A stretch of 64,000 bases of DNA from Sinohyriopsis cumingii. Its lineage: Eukaryota > Mollusca > Bivalvia > Unionida > Unionidae. The first letter of the stretch is position 1. Every line of letters starts with the position of its first letter. The stretch lies in NCBI GenBank assembly GCA_028554795.2, contig CM068825.1, positions 89,834,951 through 89,898,950 on the forward strand. Reading direction: 5' to 3'. Below are positions 33,301 through 48,300 of this stretch, in pieces. The notes below the pieces were generated by a model. That model was given only the letters and a program-made list of their open reading frames with translations. It was not told the origin of the DNA and did no database searches. Both the position numbers and the translations under genes were made by a program.

Positions 33301-36300
33301 ACCTCTAAATAAACAATAGCTTCCCAGTCATCTTTTATTAGGGGTACAGTACTACTACTATCACCTCTAAGTAAACAATAGCTTCCCAGTCATCTTTTAT
33401 TAGGGGTACAGTACTACTGGTTTCACCTCTAAATAAACAATAGCTTCCCAGTCATCTTTTATTAGGGTACAGTACTACTACTATCACCTCTAAATAAACA
33501 ATAGCTTCCCAGTCATCTTTTATTAGGGGTACAATACTACTGCTTTCACCTCTAAATAAACAATAGCTTCCCAGTCATCTTTTATTAGGGTACAGTACTA
33601 CTACTATCACCTCTAAATAAACAATAGCTTCCCAGTCATCTTTTATTAGAGGTACAGTACTACTGCTTTCACCTCTAAATAAACAATAGCTTCCCAGTCA
33701 TCTTTTATTAGGGTACAGTACTACTACTATCACCTCTAAATAAACAATAGCTTCCCAGTCATCTTTTATTAGGGGTACAATACTACTGCTTTCACCTCTA
33801 AATAAACAATAGCTTCCCAGTCATCTTTTATTAGGGTACAGTACTACTACTATCACCTCTAAATAAACAATAGCTTCCCAGTCATCTTTTATTAGGGGTA
33901 CAATACTACTGCTTTCACCTCTAAATAAACAATAGCTTCCCAGTCATCTTTTATTAGGGTACAGTACTACTACTATCACCTCTAAATAAACAATAGCTTC
34001 CCAGTCATCTTTTATTAGGGGTACAGTACTACTACTATCACCTCTAAATAAACAATAGCTTCCCAGTCATCTTTTATTAGGGGTACAATACTACTACTTT
34101 CACCTCTAAATAAACAATAGCTTCCCAGTCATCTTTTATTAGGGTACAGTACTACTACTATCACCTCTAAATAAACAATAGCTTCCCAGTCATCTTTTAT
34201 TAGGGGTACAATACTACTGCTTTCACCTCTAAATAAACAATAGCTTCCCAGTCATCTTTTATTAGGGTACAGTACTACTACTATCACCTCTAAATAAACA
34301 ATAGCTTCCCAGTCATCTTTTATTAGGGGTACAATACTACTGCTTTCACCTCTAAATAAACAATAGCTTCCCAGTCATCTTTTATTAGGGTACAGTACTA
34401 CTACTATCACCTCTAAATAAACAATAGCTTCCCAGTCATCTTTTATTAGGGGTACAGTACTACTACTATCACCTCTAAATAAACAATAGCTTCCCAGTCA
34501 TCTTTTATTAGGGGTACAGTACTACTACTTTCACCTCTGAATAAACAATAGCTTCCCAGTCATCTGTTATTAGGGTACAGTACTACTACTATCACCTCTA
34601 AATAAACAATAGCTTACCAGTCATCTTTTATTAGGGGTACAGTACTACTACTTTCGCCTCTAAATAAACAATAGCTTCCCAGTCACCTTTTATTGGGGGT
34701 ACCATACTACTACTGATCATTAATGGTCCCCCCAGCTTCTAAAATTCAGATGATCACATTATTACCACACAAAACAAGTCACAGGTGCATAACAGAGAAA
34801 ACTGCCCATTGTTGAGACAGGGCTTAGAACAGCATTATGGCTGACAAAAGAAAATATAGCTAACAGGAAGTTTTGTGGACTTCTGGGTAGTTAATATTCA
34901 AGTATTCTATTTGAAATAAAGCTGTGATGAAAATCATGATTTAGATAATTTTAGCCAACCATGAACAAAAAGAATCTTGCTATAACAGCGTATCGGTGCT
35001 ATGTAATAATAATAGCAATAATGTTGCTGTTGTTGTAGGATTTAATGCCATTTTTCAGCACAAGATATTCCATACATGGTGGCCAGTATAAATGATGGAG
35101 GAAGAACTTGGGAAAACCCCGGAAAGAACCACTGACCCACAAGAAGTTACTGGCAAGCTTTCTCATGTACGCACATTGGCCAATCCCAAGACTCGAACCC
35201 ATCCATAGGTGAGATGGCAGTGATCCATAACGGGGAGTGCTTTAGACGACTCAGCCGCTCGGGTCTCATAATAGTAATAATGATAATAATGATAGTAAAA
35301 GTTACACACAATAGACTACTGCAGCTAAACAAATCATTGGTTTTTCAGTTCTGTAAGTCATGGGACATTGATACCAAAAAACCGTTAAGGTAATTTCACG
35401 ATATTTACATTGACGTGGTGCTCACAATTTATTTTGTTTATCTTTTAAGTCAATTTGTGGATATATCTGAAGAATACCTTAAATAATACCAGTTCAGTAA
35501 CTTCGTTTTCTTAACACAGTATCTCTTAATAATTTTAGTTTTAACCAAACTTGGCATACGGTTATTTCTTGACATTGAAATAAGTTCAATGATCTTTTCT
35601 CCATGATATCAGATTAAAGGTCAGTGGCCATGGCAAAGAAGTTTGCACTGCACTTAAAAGAATTTTGGGGGTCCCAGGTGGCCGAGTGGTCTAAAGCGCT
35701 CTCCATTACAGATCACTGCCATCTCACCTCTGTCTGCGGCGGTTCGAGTCTTGGATTCAGCCAGTGTGGGTATGTGAGAAAGCTTGCCAGTAGCTTCTCG
35801 TGGGTCGGTGGTTCTTTCCGGGGTTTTCCCAGGTTCTTCCTCTGCCATTAATACTGGCCACCATGTATAGTCTATCGTGTGCTGAAAAATGTCATTAAAC
35901 CCCACAACAACAACAAAGGAATTTTGTGAAATTTTGTTAAATGAAACATGCAAACATAGCTTTGTTACCAAATTTGCTATGTTGAAATCTGTCAAGAATG
36001 ACATAGATGGTTTCAATACTCAACATTTAAAAAGAAATAAAAAATTTTTTATATTGGATTCCAGGAAATCATTTGCAGCCAGTAGAGAATCAGTCAGTTG
36101 ATAGAGACTCTTATTTCAAATTGAATCTCACTTTTTGTTTTGCCTGACATCTGACAGTTCAAGATGCTTGCTAGGTTGAAAATAATGTTTGAAAATTGAG
36201 GGGTACACACTCTTTTGACAAATATAGGGACATTCTCAATAGATTCAGTTTTATTCCTCACATTTAGATGATATTTTGTGTGGTATATAAAAAAAGCAAA

Positions 36301-39300
36301 GACCAATTCTAAGCTAAGATCATTCAAGCAGTCGTTCAGGTCATTCTAATGCAGATTGATATAATGATCTGACATCATTTTGCATGCAGGTACAAGCAAT
36401 CCAATATAATTCCTTTTCTTTATTAGGACTGCAGTTAGTTTTTCAGTAAACTTATAGACTGCTATCAAAACAAAAAGCTCATGATAATTAGAAATGAGGG
36501 ATTTAAGTAAAGCAAATGACAGCAAACCATGAGTCATTTGTACAGGGCTTTTGAGTTTATGAAATTTTGCATGCAGAATAAATCATAACGAATAATATTG
36601 TTCCTTTGTTTCATAACATATTGTGATTGATATATCTCAAAACTATAAATATTGATGGTGCATGCAGGCAAGTTTCATTTGTTACATCATGCCATAACAT
36701 TACATATGTCCCCTGATTGTACCAACATTTAAATGATATTCATGATGGGCTTCTAAGCCCATGTGCTAACTGGAAAAGGTCTTATGGGGCACTAACAGAG
36801 GTGTTATAAAGAGATATTGTATCAGGGCATAAAGCTCAATGAGATATAGATGTGGTTTGTTATTGTCACCTACTCTGGTGATTGTGTATCATGATAAATA
36901 CTCAGAATATTGATAGAGGATGACAGTAAAATAATACATAGTGTTAATTATATAAATTGTCAAAAACTAATTTTCTTGTCATTTTTTGAATCCCTTTGAA
37001 AGAATTAAGCGTTAAGATCACTTATAATGTGTATTATATATTGTTGCATTGTACACATAATATTTATCTGCCTAATTAATTCTGACACACACTTTGTTTA
37101 AATTCAGAGAATTTTAGTCTGTCATGAGATAGCAATTATTAAACCTTTAAAATATTTTAGAATTAATAACTTATGTACGTTTAAATCTGATAGATATTTT
37201 TTCCACCGATGTATTGTTTGCATTTGTATACTTGCTTGATAGTGTAGATTTTTTAAATGTACATCCCTTAAAAGTGCATGCCTGAAGAAATGTCTCACCT
37301 GAGACCTATCTCATCTTTTAAATACAAGTAAGTATCCTTTGACTTAATTTATCAAATAAAGAAATTCAATAAAGAAAGCACTATTTACATACATCAGCTG
37401 TCCAATTTTTCACACAAGATATCCAATGATAGACAAATTCAAAACAAAACTTGACCTATCAGCTATGCTATGCCATTTGAGCCCTTTGTAATTCTATTCA
37501 ATACACATTTATATTTTGGTATGAGAATGACCTCAAGACATGCCATGTTTAATTTCCAGAGCCTGAGTAATGTTTTTTTTTTGTCTTGACATCAAGAACT
37601 GCAAAGAGTAATATATATGCACCTAAAAGTGCATAAAGAGAGAAAAATATACTTTAGCTGTTGTAGTCTTAAATAGAGTCATAATGTCACGTGCTGTGGA
37701 TGTCTATTTTAGCAGAATGCAGTATGTGTTTTTAAAATCATTGTATCTGAAAGAAAAGGAAAGGAAAACACTTGGTTAGCAATACTCAACTTTAATGGGA
37801 GAAGGGGACACAAAACAGTTTCACACACAAACATCTGAACATCTTCCTGACTGGCCCCAGGGGTGTGATCAGGGTGGGGACCAGGCATGGGCCTCAGGTG
37901 CCACTTCAGTGAATCTGCCACTGTTAATTACATTGAAATTTCCTTAAAGTGGGTTATCAGTAACCTGACCTTTTCAGATTGTCTTCATGTTTTGATCATA
38001 TTAAGGCTGTTCTTGAACAAGTTTAACCACCCTATTAGGGTTACATATGGGGGAAAAACCATGGCATCCAAACAGTGTTGGAGTAGGGAAGTTGTACTGT
38101 GTGTTGCAATTGGCCTACTTGTTTTCTGTTGCAGATGCTCATATCTAGTACATTTCTGTTGCTTTCTTTTGTAATAAATTATGTACATATATTTGATTTG
38201 TTCCATATCAATAAGTGATGAGTGCATATGTGATACTAGTGCATTGTTGTGTTATTTCATGTTGTAAAATGTTTTCTGTTTTTCAGGCAAGAAGTATTAA
38301 GTCATGAAAGCAGATATAATGTGTATGATTTGTTTTGTTTTCACCATTTCCTTCTTATATTATTGACCAGGCCTCAGTTTCACCAAACTTTTCAACATTT
38401 TCCCTCCAAATGAGTTTTGTGAAATGGCTCACATGCTATAATTGTAACATTATTGGGATATATTTTTCTGGGGTAAAAATCATTACAGTTGAGACCAAGA
38501 GGAAATGTAAATAGGACTCTGTTCCATTATAAAAGTCTTTAGCAATTCCTCCTATTTCAAAACAATTTTTGCTAAGAAATGGAAAGGCATAAATAGTATA
38601 ATAAAATCTTAATTTGGGAAAAGCATTTGAAATGTTTAGTAAAATAAGGGCCAAGCTGCTTTTGCCCAGGCTTCACTACTTACCATTCTTTTCAGAATTT
38701 CTAATTTTGCTTGTTCTGTAATTAGGGCTCTGTTTGACAAAGTCATTGGAATCCTACAATAGTCAGGTTCATTCATCTGTCTGTCTGTCCTGTAGTCCTT
38801 CTGTCCACTAACAGTTTGGTTTCCACTAGATAACTTTACTGGTATTTATTGGAATTTTTTTACCAAATTTGGTTGTCACTTTATCGTGAGATTTAGTTCC
38901 AGTATTCTATGATAACATCTTATTATGGGAGTTATGCTTCCTAATTGTCCATCATCCTGACTCAGGTTTTAACTTTACCAATGTTTGTTGAATGTCAACT
39001 AACTTTTTGGTGTTTAATTTTATATTGATGATACCTTGAATGAGTTCATTTTCAAGTGTTTCACATTATCATTGAGAAGAGTTACAGCCCTTTAGCTGCT
39101 TCCTCTATTTAAGGTGTTGCTAAGCAAATGGTAACGAGCAGGGACCTTTGCTATGCTTCAATTACTCATGGTTTCATGTTTTCTAGCATACTTATGCTTC
39201 TAGCAAATATATGGTGAGCAGGACTACTTGAGCAAGCTTTGTCCCTTAAATTATGTTGGATGGGGATAGCTTTATACTTGCTTTTAAGCCAGGTTCAACT

Positions 39301-42300
39301 GCAAACAACAGGGACCCTGATCTACCATTGTATAATGTGGCAACAGATTAGGGTCTCTGTTGCCTGTTCTAATAATTACTTCTAACAAAGAGCATAGATT
39401 AAGTTCTACTGGTACATTATGAAAAGACGATATGGTTTTGTAACTTACACACCAGCATCCATATATATTGTATATATACACCAATATGCATGTATATTGT
39501 ATATATGTTAATTGGCTGAATATTTCAGAAACAGTCTCCATGTTTACAACTTAAGAATTGTCTAGCACATCATAATAGTTGTTTTATGTAACATTTGTGC
39601 CGTCTACTGCTGAAGCTAGAATACAGGTGCCAGCCCAAATAAGGGTTCAATATTTGTAAAATGTGTTTATGTCATTTCGAATAAATTTATTGTCATTTGA
39701 GACTTTCTGCATTCATTTTGCATCAAATACTAGTCTGTAACAGTTGCAATTAGTTCTTAGGCAACTATGGGGAATGGGTTTCACAACAGCTTTATCCTGG
39801 GGGCAGTTAGGGGGCTACATTGTTTGTTTGTTCTATTTCTTCTTGTTGCTTATAATGACACTGATAACACATAATTGGTTATATAATGGCAAATGATGGG
39901 AGCTAAATGCCTTTCACAGGGATGCACACAGGCAGGTATTGAATTTGATGATCTAATAACTGAGCAACCATTGCTCCCCAACATTATACATTCTTGCTGA
40001 AGTTTTTGGATTTAGCTCAGAAATCCCTCCATGTACATGATGTTATGCTTGAATGATGAAACTTGGTGAAGGACTGCATCTTGAGGAGTACTACTCATCA
40101 CAGGTCAGTTCTATATTTAATGCTTCACTGATTTTGGCAGAATTGTGTAATATACATTTATTTCTCAAGGTCTGTTAATGCTAGAGTCATCAAACTATTT
40201 GATCTTTTCTTATTAATATTCATCATCATATTACCTACATTTCACATTTGGCTGATCTGGGTAAAGTTTTTACACTGAACACATGACAATACAAGCTTTT
40301 TGCACCTTGTACATGTGCAGTTATACCTGCAGTCATGAAACTTGGTGTGGTGATATATCTTGCTTTTGTACTGCAACGTCATGAAAAAAGTAGGTCGCAT
40401 TGACTGGTATTTTACCCTGAATTGACTGGCTTAATTTTGATGTTTTAAGTTTATTTCTGAAGTTTGGGTCATGCTCGAATCATCAAACTGGATGATTGTA
40501 TGCATCTATAAGTAGCACACATTTACAATAAAGAAGGTCACTATGACCTGCATTTTACATTTTACTGGCTTAGGTTAAGTTTTATGTTAAGCTCATGACC
40601 ACATAGGGTTTTTAGTTCACATCTGCAGAGTAGAGGAGAGTTATTATACTCTCATCAGTGTAGGCATTAATGTTGGCACTGATAAAAGCATAGACACACA
40701 TACAACCTCACATCTTTGCAAGCCACGGTTCCGATATGATTACCCTACCCACACTTTAGTGGATCGAACAGATATATTGGTGCTTTGTCCTTGTGACATT
40801 TATTGGATTTCATAGTTGCTTCTCTTAGTACATAATGCCGACTAAGCAATAGCTTGTTACATTATACATCAGCCAAAAATGGTGGGGGCAGTTGACCTAA
40901 AAGGGATACATTGGAAGTTTAACATCAAAAGTATGAAAGGTATTACAGGTGTATTTGAGTGAAAAGTATTTGTGCAAACATGGACCAGAAGTGAAAAATT
41001 GCTTATTTATCAGTCCATTCAAGTTGTGTACTTCCCTTGTCTCGATCATATAGGAACAGGGTTCACATTTGAACAAGATAATTTGATTGGATATGGTGGC
41101 TTGCCAACCACATCCAATGAAATTCACAGACCCGAAGCACAGAAATATCTGTTTGGTATGCCAAGGTGTAGATAGGGTTATCACAATGGAAACTTGGCTA
41201 GCAAAGATGACAGCCTCATTGCATTGCAAGCCTTCTTCCGTGGTACTAGGCAACAGTTTGGAGTTTCATACCACCTTCTCCCAGAGGATGGGGTTAAGTT
41301 TGTATATGTGCATTAGTTATACAGTTTTGGTTAAGCTTGGGTGTTAAGCTCTGGTTTGTTTTTCACATTGTATACATATTATTGTAACTGGAATCAAAAG
41401 ACTTGGTGAAGGGATGTATCTTAACAAGTATTACAGCTTTATCAAAATGTCACTGTAACCCATCTTTCATACATCGCTAAGTTTTGGTTAAAGTTTTTTG
41501 TAAGTTTAATTCAGGTGTTGTTCATTATGGAATCATCACACTAGATGATTGTATATATCAGCATCACACCCATTACAACAAAAGTAAGTCACTGTGACCT
41601 ACATTTTACATTTTACTGACATGTTAAGTTTTGCATTTAGCTGTTTATTCTAGAATCATGAAATTGATGATCATGTGTAGGTCTTCTGGTTAGACATCAT
41701 TACCACCATAATAGCTCATGACATATTTCATCTTTTATTGGCTTTGGTGAAGTTTTATAGTTAGCTTATGAGTAGTGGGATGATAAATGCATGACATCAT
41801 ACCTAGAATCATGAACCTTGATACATCTTGATTAGTATTTCAAAAGAGGTCTGTATGACCAATATTTCATGCTTCCATGATTTTATTCAAAATTTTGTGT
41901 TTAAAGTTCATGTACTGTGTACTGTTTATGTTTGAATAATGTACAGTAACTTGAGAATTGAATCTGTCTCTGTTCATGCTTCACCCTTACAGCCAAAGAA
42001 TGTTGCTGTGATCTTCATTTTATACTTTACTAGCATAGGTAATATATTTCATGACCACATTTTTACATGCTATATCCATCTTAGCCTACACAGAAACCCT
42101 TTCTGACAAGTGCAGCTGGAAGTATATATAAATACTTTGATATTAATTACTACTCCTGTCAACAGGATAATCGTGCATTATACATGTGAATGAGTATAGA
42201 AATTTGTTGAGATGTGAGATACATCAACTGCAGGGGCCAATTAGTGTAAGTTATTATGCACAAATTATGCTAAAAATAATGGTCATGATGAATGAACTTT

Positions 42301-45300
42301 ATTTGCAATACTGGCTGTCACTCTAAGGTTACTCAAAGCCTGTGATGTTCACCCAATGAAATATGGCTTCTACAGGAATACAATGATTAGAGCCTCTGAC
42401 ATAGCTTCTGAGATAATAATATGAAAAGAAGAAAATTTCAGTTTTTATCAGCTCATTATACATACATTTATGATATACTTGTACTTGAAATTAGACTGTT
42501 TATTTTTTATATCATATTACAGGGGTTAACATTTTATTGTAAAGATCAGTGTAGTATGAATTTTCTGCATGATAATAATCATTTATAATGGCTGCTGGAG
42601 AGTACTAGATGCTTCTTGGAGGTGGTTGTGAGGCTTCATAACATGTAATTGTTGTCCATACATTTTATGTATTGCTGAAAATTACAATTAAAGTATGAAA
42701 AAATGTGTCCAGAAAATTACAGGGTCTGGATCTTTTAGTTAATGATGGTAGTAAATTATAAACCTGAGTAACCTTTTTTCTTTCTTTCTTTCCCTCTTTC
42801 CTTCCTTTCTTCTTTGATCAAACAGTTAGCCTTATCACCATTGAAGAGGTTGTAACAGCTCTATATTGTTTTAAAAAATAATTCATTATGGTTCACTTCA
42901 CACAACAGATTTTGTGTGTAATGTCAGAACTAACAAGTCAATTGCAGTCCTGCAGTATATAAAGATTTTAAAGGTTTTACTATAATCAGATTTGTTCATT
43001 CTGTATATGAGTTGCAGCATTAAATAAATATAGGTGTGCTTTCCACCCCCTTCTCTCCCTCCTGTTGGCCCCTAAGACCCTACAATCTGCTACGTGTTGG
43101 TTGGCACTAGAGTTTCCAGTCTAGTTGTCAAGTTTAGCCCTAGCATATTCTAATATTATATGTACATGACCCCCCCCCCCCCGGGTAGTTTCTTTTCTAT
43201 TCCAGTGGTAAACCATTATTTTAAATTTGAGAACCAGTCGGAGGTAAAGGATCATGTGCAAAAGTTCCATTTTTGATGTTCCTGTTCACCCTTATAAAAC
43301 TTGGGGACTTGCACCTCCCACGGGACTGTCAGCTGTGTCTCCTTTTTTGACCATGCCATGTCTCCATGATCAGTGGATCTGGCATGCTCCAGATCTACCC
43401 TGTGTCCTCAGCTTCATTATGAAGGGAAGGTGAAAAGACCACCACTTGCTGTTTCTATCCCCATCAGGTAATCACTAATCCCTTTCTCCAGGGATAGAGA
43501 AAAAGGATCAGAAAGCTTGTTCCATCTCCTCCCTTTCCAGTTATAGGGAGAAAGGATCAAAGAGCTAGTATCATCTCTTACTAATCCCTGCTTGTAGAGA
43601 TAGGGAGAAAGGATAAAAAAGCAAGTCCATCTACTTCCATGAGCAGAGACAAAACAGTTAATCCCTGGCCATGACCTTCCAGGAGTGAAATGACATAAAA
43701 TATTCCTGTCTTTGAGAGTGGAAACAGTATGGGAAACTGTCCATTTTTGTGGTCTGTCCCCTTTAATACACTTAAACTCCAGGTTTCAGTCAATAGTTAC
43801 AGGGTCCATTCATCTGATTGTCCCTTAAGGCCCTCCACTTCAGATTCATGGGCCTTCCAGTGGGGAATTGGGCAGGGATCTGGCCCTATCCCCTCCATCA
43901 GGGTTCTCAAGGCATTGGGGCTGAAGGTGCTTTCTACAGAGTTAGTTTTGCCTGATAAGGGATGCAGCCTTGGAGATGACCAGTGTTTTGCATAATCACA
44001 TCAAAAGCTTGTTGTGGGTTTTGCAGACTTATTATTTTGAGAGGTAATCCTGACAGCAGGCTCAGGATTTAAGGGATCAGCAACACTTGTCTGACTGAGG
44101 TACTGTGCCCAGCTGAATTGAAACACCCAAATTCTCCAAGGCCCATTATCTATGGAGCCTCCTCAGAAGTGGTTTAAACCGGGAAACCATCATACTTTAA
44201 ATAATTTCCAGTTTAAAACACCTTTCTGCCCATCTTTTTCATGTTGAGGTGGCAGGTGAAACCAGGGAAGGAAGACTATGGCTCATCATACTTCCATAAG
44301 GATAGAGGCAGTGACCCCTAGAGAATGATACCTTCTCTGCAAAATCTTCCTCATCCCATTGCACCAGTTGGTGCCAGATTTAAACTTTTTCAGAGGCTTG
44401 GTCAGACTTGTTTAATGATGTTGGGTCATTTCCACAGTTAAGGAAGGTTACCATTTTTGTTTTTGGGACCTCTCACCTCTTTCCAGAACCCCCATTCTGT
44501 TCCTCCTGCTTTACTGGCTTAGTCTCTCTGGGAAGATGTGCTCATTCTTCCAAGGAATGGTGCAGTGGAGAGGGTGAAGAACATAGGAAGTACAGGATTC
44601 TTTCTCATATTTTCTAAGTTTCAGAAAGAGGGGGAATATTTTGTTTAAGATGGAGAAAACCAAATGAGTCAGGAATAAAATCATGCTGAGCAACTGGTCA
44701 GTCTCTATAGATCTTCAGGATTCTTATCTTCACATTCCCATCTTTACAGCCCACAGAAAATTAATCAGTTTTGGGCTCTCCATTTCGACCAAGTTTCCAC
44801 TCTCACAGCCTTCTTCAGGGTGGTGGATGTGGCTCACTTACCCTTATGGGTTCGCTTTGATGATTGGTTGATACCTGTCATTCTCAAACATTCTCCTTTG
44901 TGAGATAAGTCTTTCAAGTTGGAAGATGGTGACTGGACTAGGCCTAATCCCAAATCAAGAGAAATCAGATTTTATCCCTTCTCAGAATTTCATGTTCTAT
45001 GGTCTTTTCAATCAGTTTGTCATTGATCCCAGGAAGTACTGCTAAGGTCAAATCTGCTGTCACAGCAGAGGGTCTTTCATGAACAGGACTCCTCGAATCC
45101 TTCACATTCACACCTGGTTCACATCAAATGATCTATCTGCTAGAATCACTTTTTGAGCAAGGTTAGCAAATGCATCACTAAGGCTTTAAAGCAGTTTGCT
45201 TAATAGGTTTCTTGCATAATAATTTTAGTTCTAGACCATGCAATTGGACCAAAATTTATGGAGGACATGCACTTTGGGTATATAAAAAGCCTAGTAATTT

Positions 45301-48300
45301 GGGGTCAAAAGGTTAAATATCAAGGTAATTATGGCTCAAAGAAAAGTTAGTTTTGAAGAATAAGTTCTAGAGAAAGTTCCATGACCTAACTTGATGGCTA
45401 GCTTGCACTTAGGATAATAAAGAAACCTATCAGTTCTGGGGTCTGAAGGTCAAAGCTCACAGTCATGGTAAGTCTAATGAAAAAATAATGGTTTTTGCAC
45501 AGTAAGTTAAAATTTTCATATCTTGACCAAAAGTTCACGACATTGAGGCTTGTTGGTCTGTGATCTCCAGAGTCAACCATACACTACTAATGCAGACAGG
45601 GGCCCCGAGTGGGCGAGTGGTCTAACGCGCTCTCCGTTACAGATCACTGCCATTTCACCTCTGTCTGTGTGGGTTCGAGTCTCGGATTCAGCCAGTGTGG
45701 GTATGTGAGAAAGCTTGCTAGTAGCTTCTCGTGGGTCGGTGGTTCTTTCCGGGGTTTTCTCGGGTTCTTCCTCCACCATTAATACTGGCCGCCATGTATA
45801 GCCTATCATGTGCTGAAAAATGACGATAAACCCTACAACAACAACAACTAATGCAGACATAGATGACTTTGCAATGGGCCATGGGACAAACATTGCTATG
45901 GGCCATGGGACAAGCCTTGCTAGGGGACCAAGGAAAACATTGCAATGAGCCATGGGATGAACATTGCTATGGGACCAAGGAAAACACTGCTATGGGCCAT
46001 GTGACAAACATTGCTTTGGGTCATGTGACAAACATTGCTAGAGCCTTGGGACAAACATTGCTCTGGGCCCTGGGACAAACATTGCTATGAGCCCTAGGAT
46101 GAATATTGCTATGGGCCATGGGACAAACATTGTTATGGGCCCAAGGAAAACATTGCTATGGGCCCAAGGAAAACATTGTTATTGTCCACGGGACAAACAG
46201 TGCTATGGGATTTGAAACAAACATTGATGTGGGCCTCAGGAATATGTTGTTATATGCCCTGGGACAAAAAGTGCATGATTGTCTTGGGTAAATTCACAAG
46301 AGAAATATTTGTGTTGTTTACATCTTATGATTTTATGTAGCTTGTTTGAATTTAACATGATGTTATCATCAAAAGAGACTGTAATTATAAAGATTTGCTT
46401 TATATTCTTTCTTAATTAATCATTGGAAATTTTCAAGACTATTTACTTGTCTTTATCAAGCTCTTCACATTTAAAAAAGAAGAAAAAAACTAACATTTTA
46501 AAACAATTCTGAAAAAAATATTAGTTATGATACACATATTGTAATTATTCCCTGGTCAGTATAGTTGGGAGGGATTTTATCATTATGCATTTTGACTGCT
46601 CCGGTGGCCTGGTGGTTAGAGTGTCCGCCTCGGATGTGGGAGGTCGTGGGTTCGATCCCCGGCCGAGTCATACCAAAGACTTACAAAAATGGTACTAACA
46701 ACTGCCTCACTTGGCGCTCAGCATTAAGAGATTAGTGTTAGGACTGGTCGGCCTGGTGCCAGGATAATGTGACTGGGTGGGACATCATGCTACATGACTG
46801 CGGCATGATGCCCCAGTGCTAGACATCACTATAAACTGCCACATTGCAGACATCGTTAAAGCAACGTTAAAAATCCAAATCATATCACATCATCTTGTCC
46901 TTTATTTCTTGTGTTCATTCATTTGTTTGTTAACTTTATGTTTACTAATTTTTTCATTTGTTTGTTCTTGACCCTCTCAGTATGTTGTTAACCCTTGAAT
47001 ATCTCTGAGCATTGTTCCTTTAAAATGCCAAAAATTATGATATGTATAAAAAGAATAAAACAGCCATGCCAAAAATAGATCACATGCCTAATCTGCATGC
47101 ATTAGTGACTTTTTTTAAAACTTTCAATGGTTAATTTGTCACACCTGCAGTATCTTGGAGATTGTTTCATCAACATTTATGATCAGTGGTAAGTAGATAT
47201 CTCATGATGAAGGTAACTTAACCAAAACAAGACCAGGTCAGTTTTACCCAGTTTTCATTATTGCATGACTTTTGTATTTTCAGGTGTTCATTCATTACAT
47301 CCTTAATGTCTTGGACCTTATTTCACCTTCAGTCATAGAAATGGTATGTGATTACATATCAAAATAAGTAGCCAAACCATGTAAAAACTAGGTCATTGTG
47401 ACCCAGTTTTCAGTCTTTAGTGACTTGTTTATTTTAAGCTGTTTGTTCATTACTTCCTTAGTTTTTTTTTTTTACCCTTGTTATGTGGATTCATCTTGAT
47501 ACAAGTAACTCAATCATGCAAGAGGCAAGGCCAGGGTGACCCAATTTTAATGCTTGTGTAACTTTGTAGTTTCAGTTTATTATTTTTTACATCCTCAGTA
47601 TCTTACATCCTGTTTCATCACCATTCTTGAAAATTGATATTTGATTATATCTTGAAGAAAGTAACTAAACCATACCAAACCTAGGTCAATGTGACCTATT
47701 TTTGTTAGAGTGATGTAAATTTTCAGTGATTTGTTCAGTACACCATCAATATATTTGACTGTATTGCAGCTACCAGTACCTCAACCACACCAACACTAGG
47801 TTAATGTGACCATATACTATATTTAGCAGTCTGTTTGTTACACCCTAAATTTTTAAAACATTATTTCACCTAAAGTTCTAAAAATTACAATGTGGTTGCA
47901 TATTAAGGTGAGTAGTCCAACATAAATACTAGATTATTATGCTGTAATTTTAATGCCTGATTGACTTTTGTGTTTTCATCTCTCTGGTTGTTATACCCAC
48001 AGTATCTTGGAATATTTTCATTTAAGCTGATTAAATTTGGCATGTGGAAGCATCTCAGAAAGGGTAACTTAACCATAACAAAATTTAGGTCATTGTAACC
48101 ATGTTTTCACACTTGATTTTCTTTTATATTTTCAGCTATATGTTCTTCACACACCTAATAAAGATCCTGTTTCAGCTACACATGAAAATTTGTATGTGGA
48201 TGCATCTCAATGAAAGTAACTCAGCTATACCAAAAATAGGCCACTTTTGCTTGACTTTGGCATAGAACATACCATTTGTCAAAGCCTTGCCCTATTTTCA

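Noticed and set aside
33105-34715. CRISPR-like array
   Set aside because: Repeats are directly adjacent without unique spacers, in animal DNA.
45863-46340. Repeating peptide frames (MGQTLLWA)
   Set aside because: 24-bp tandem repeat without any sign of selection on the protein.
46596-46665. tRNA-Glu-like gene
   Set aside because: It continues into the SINE B body and cannot form a complete cloverleaf with a 3' acceptor stem.
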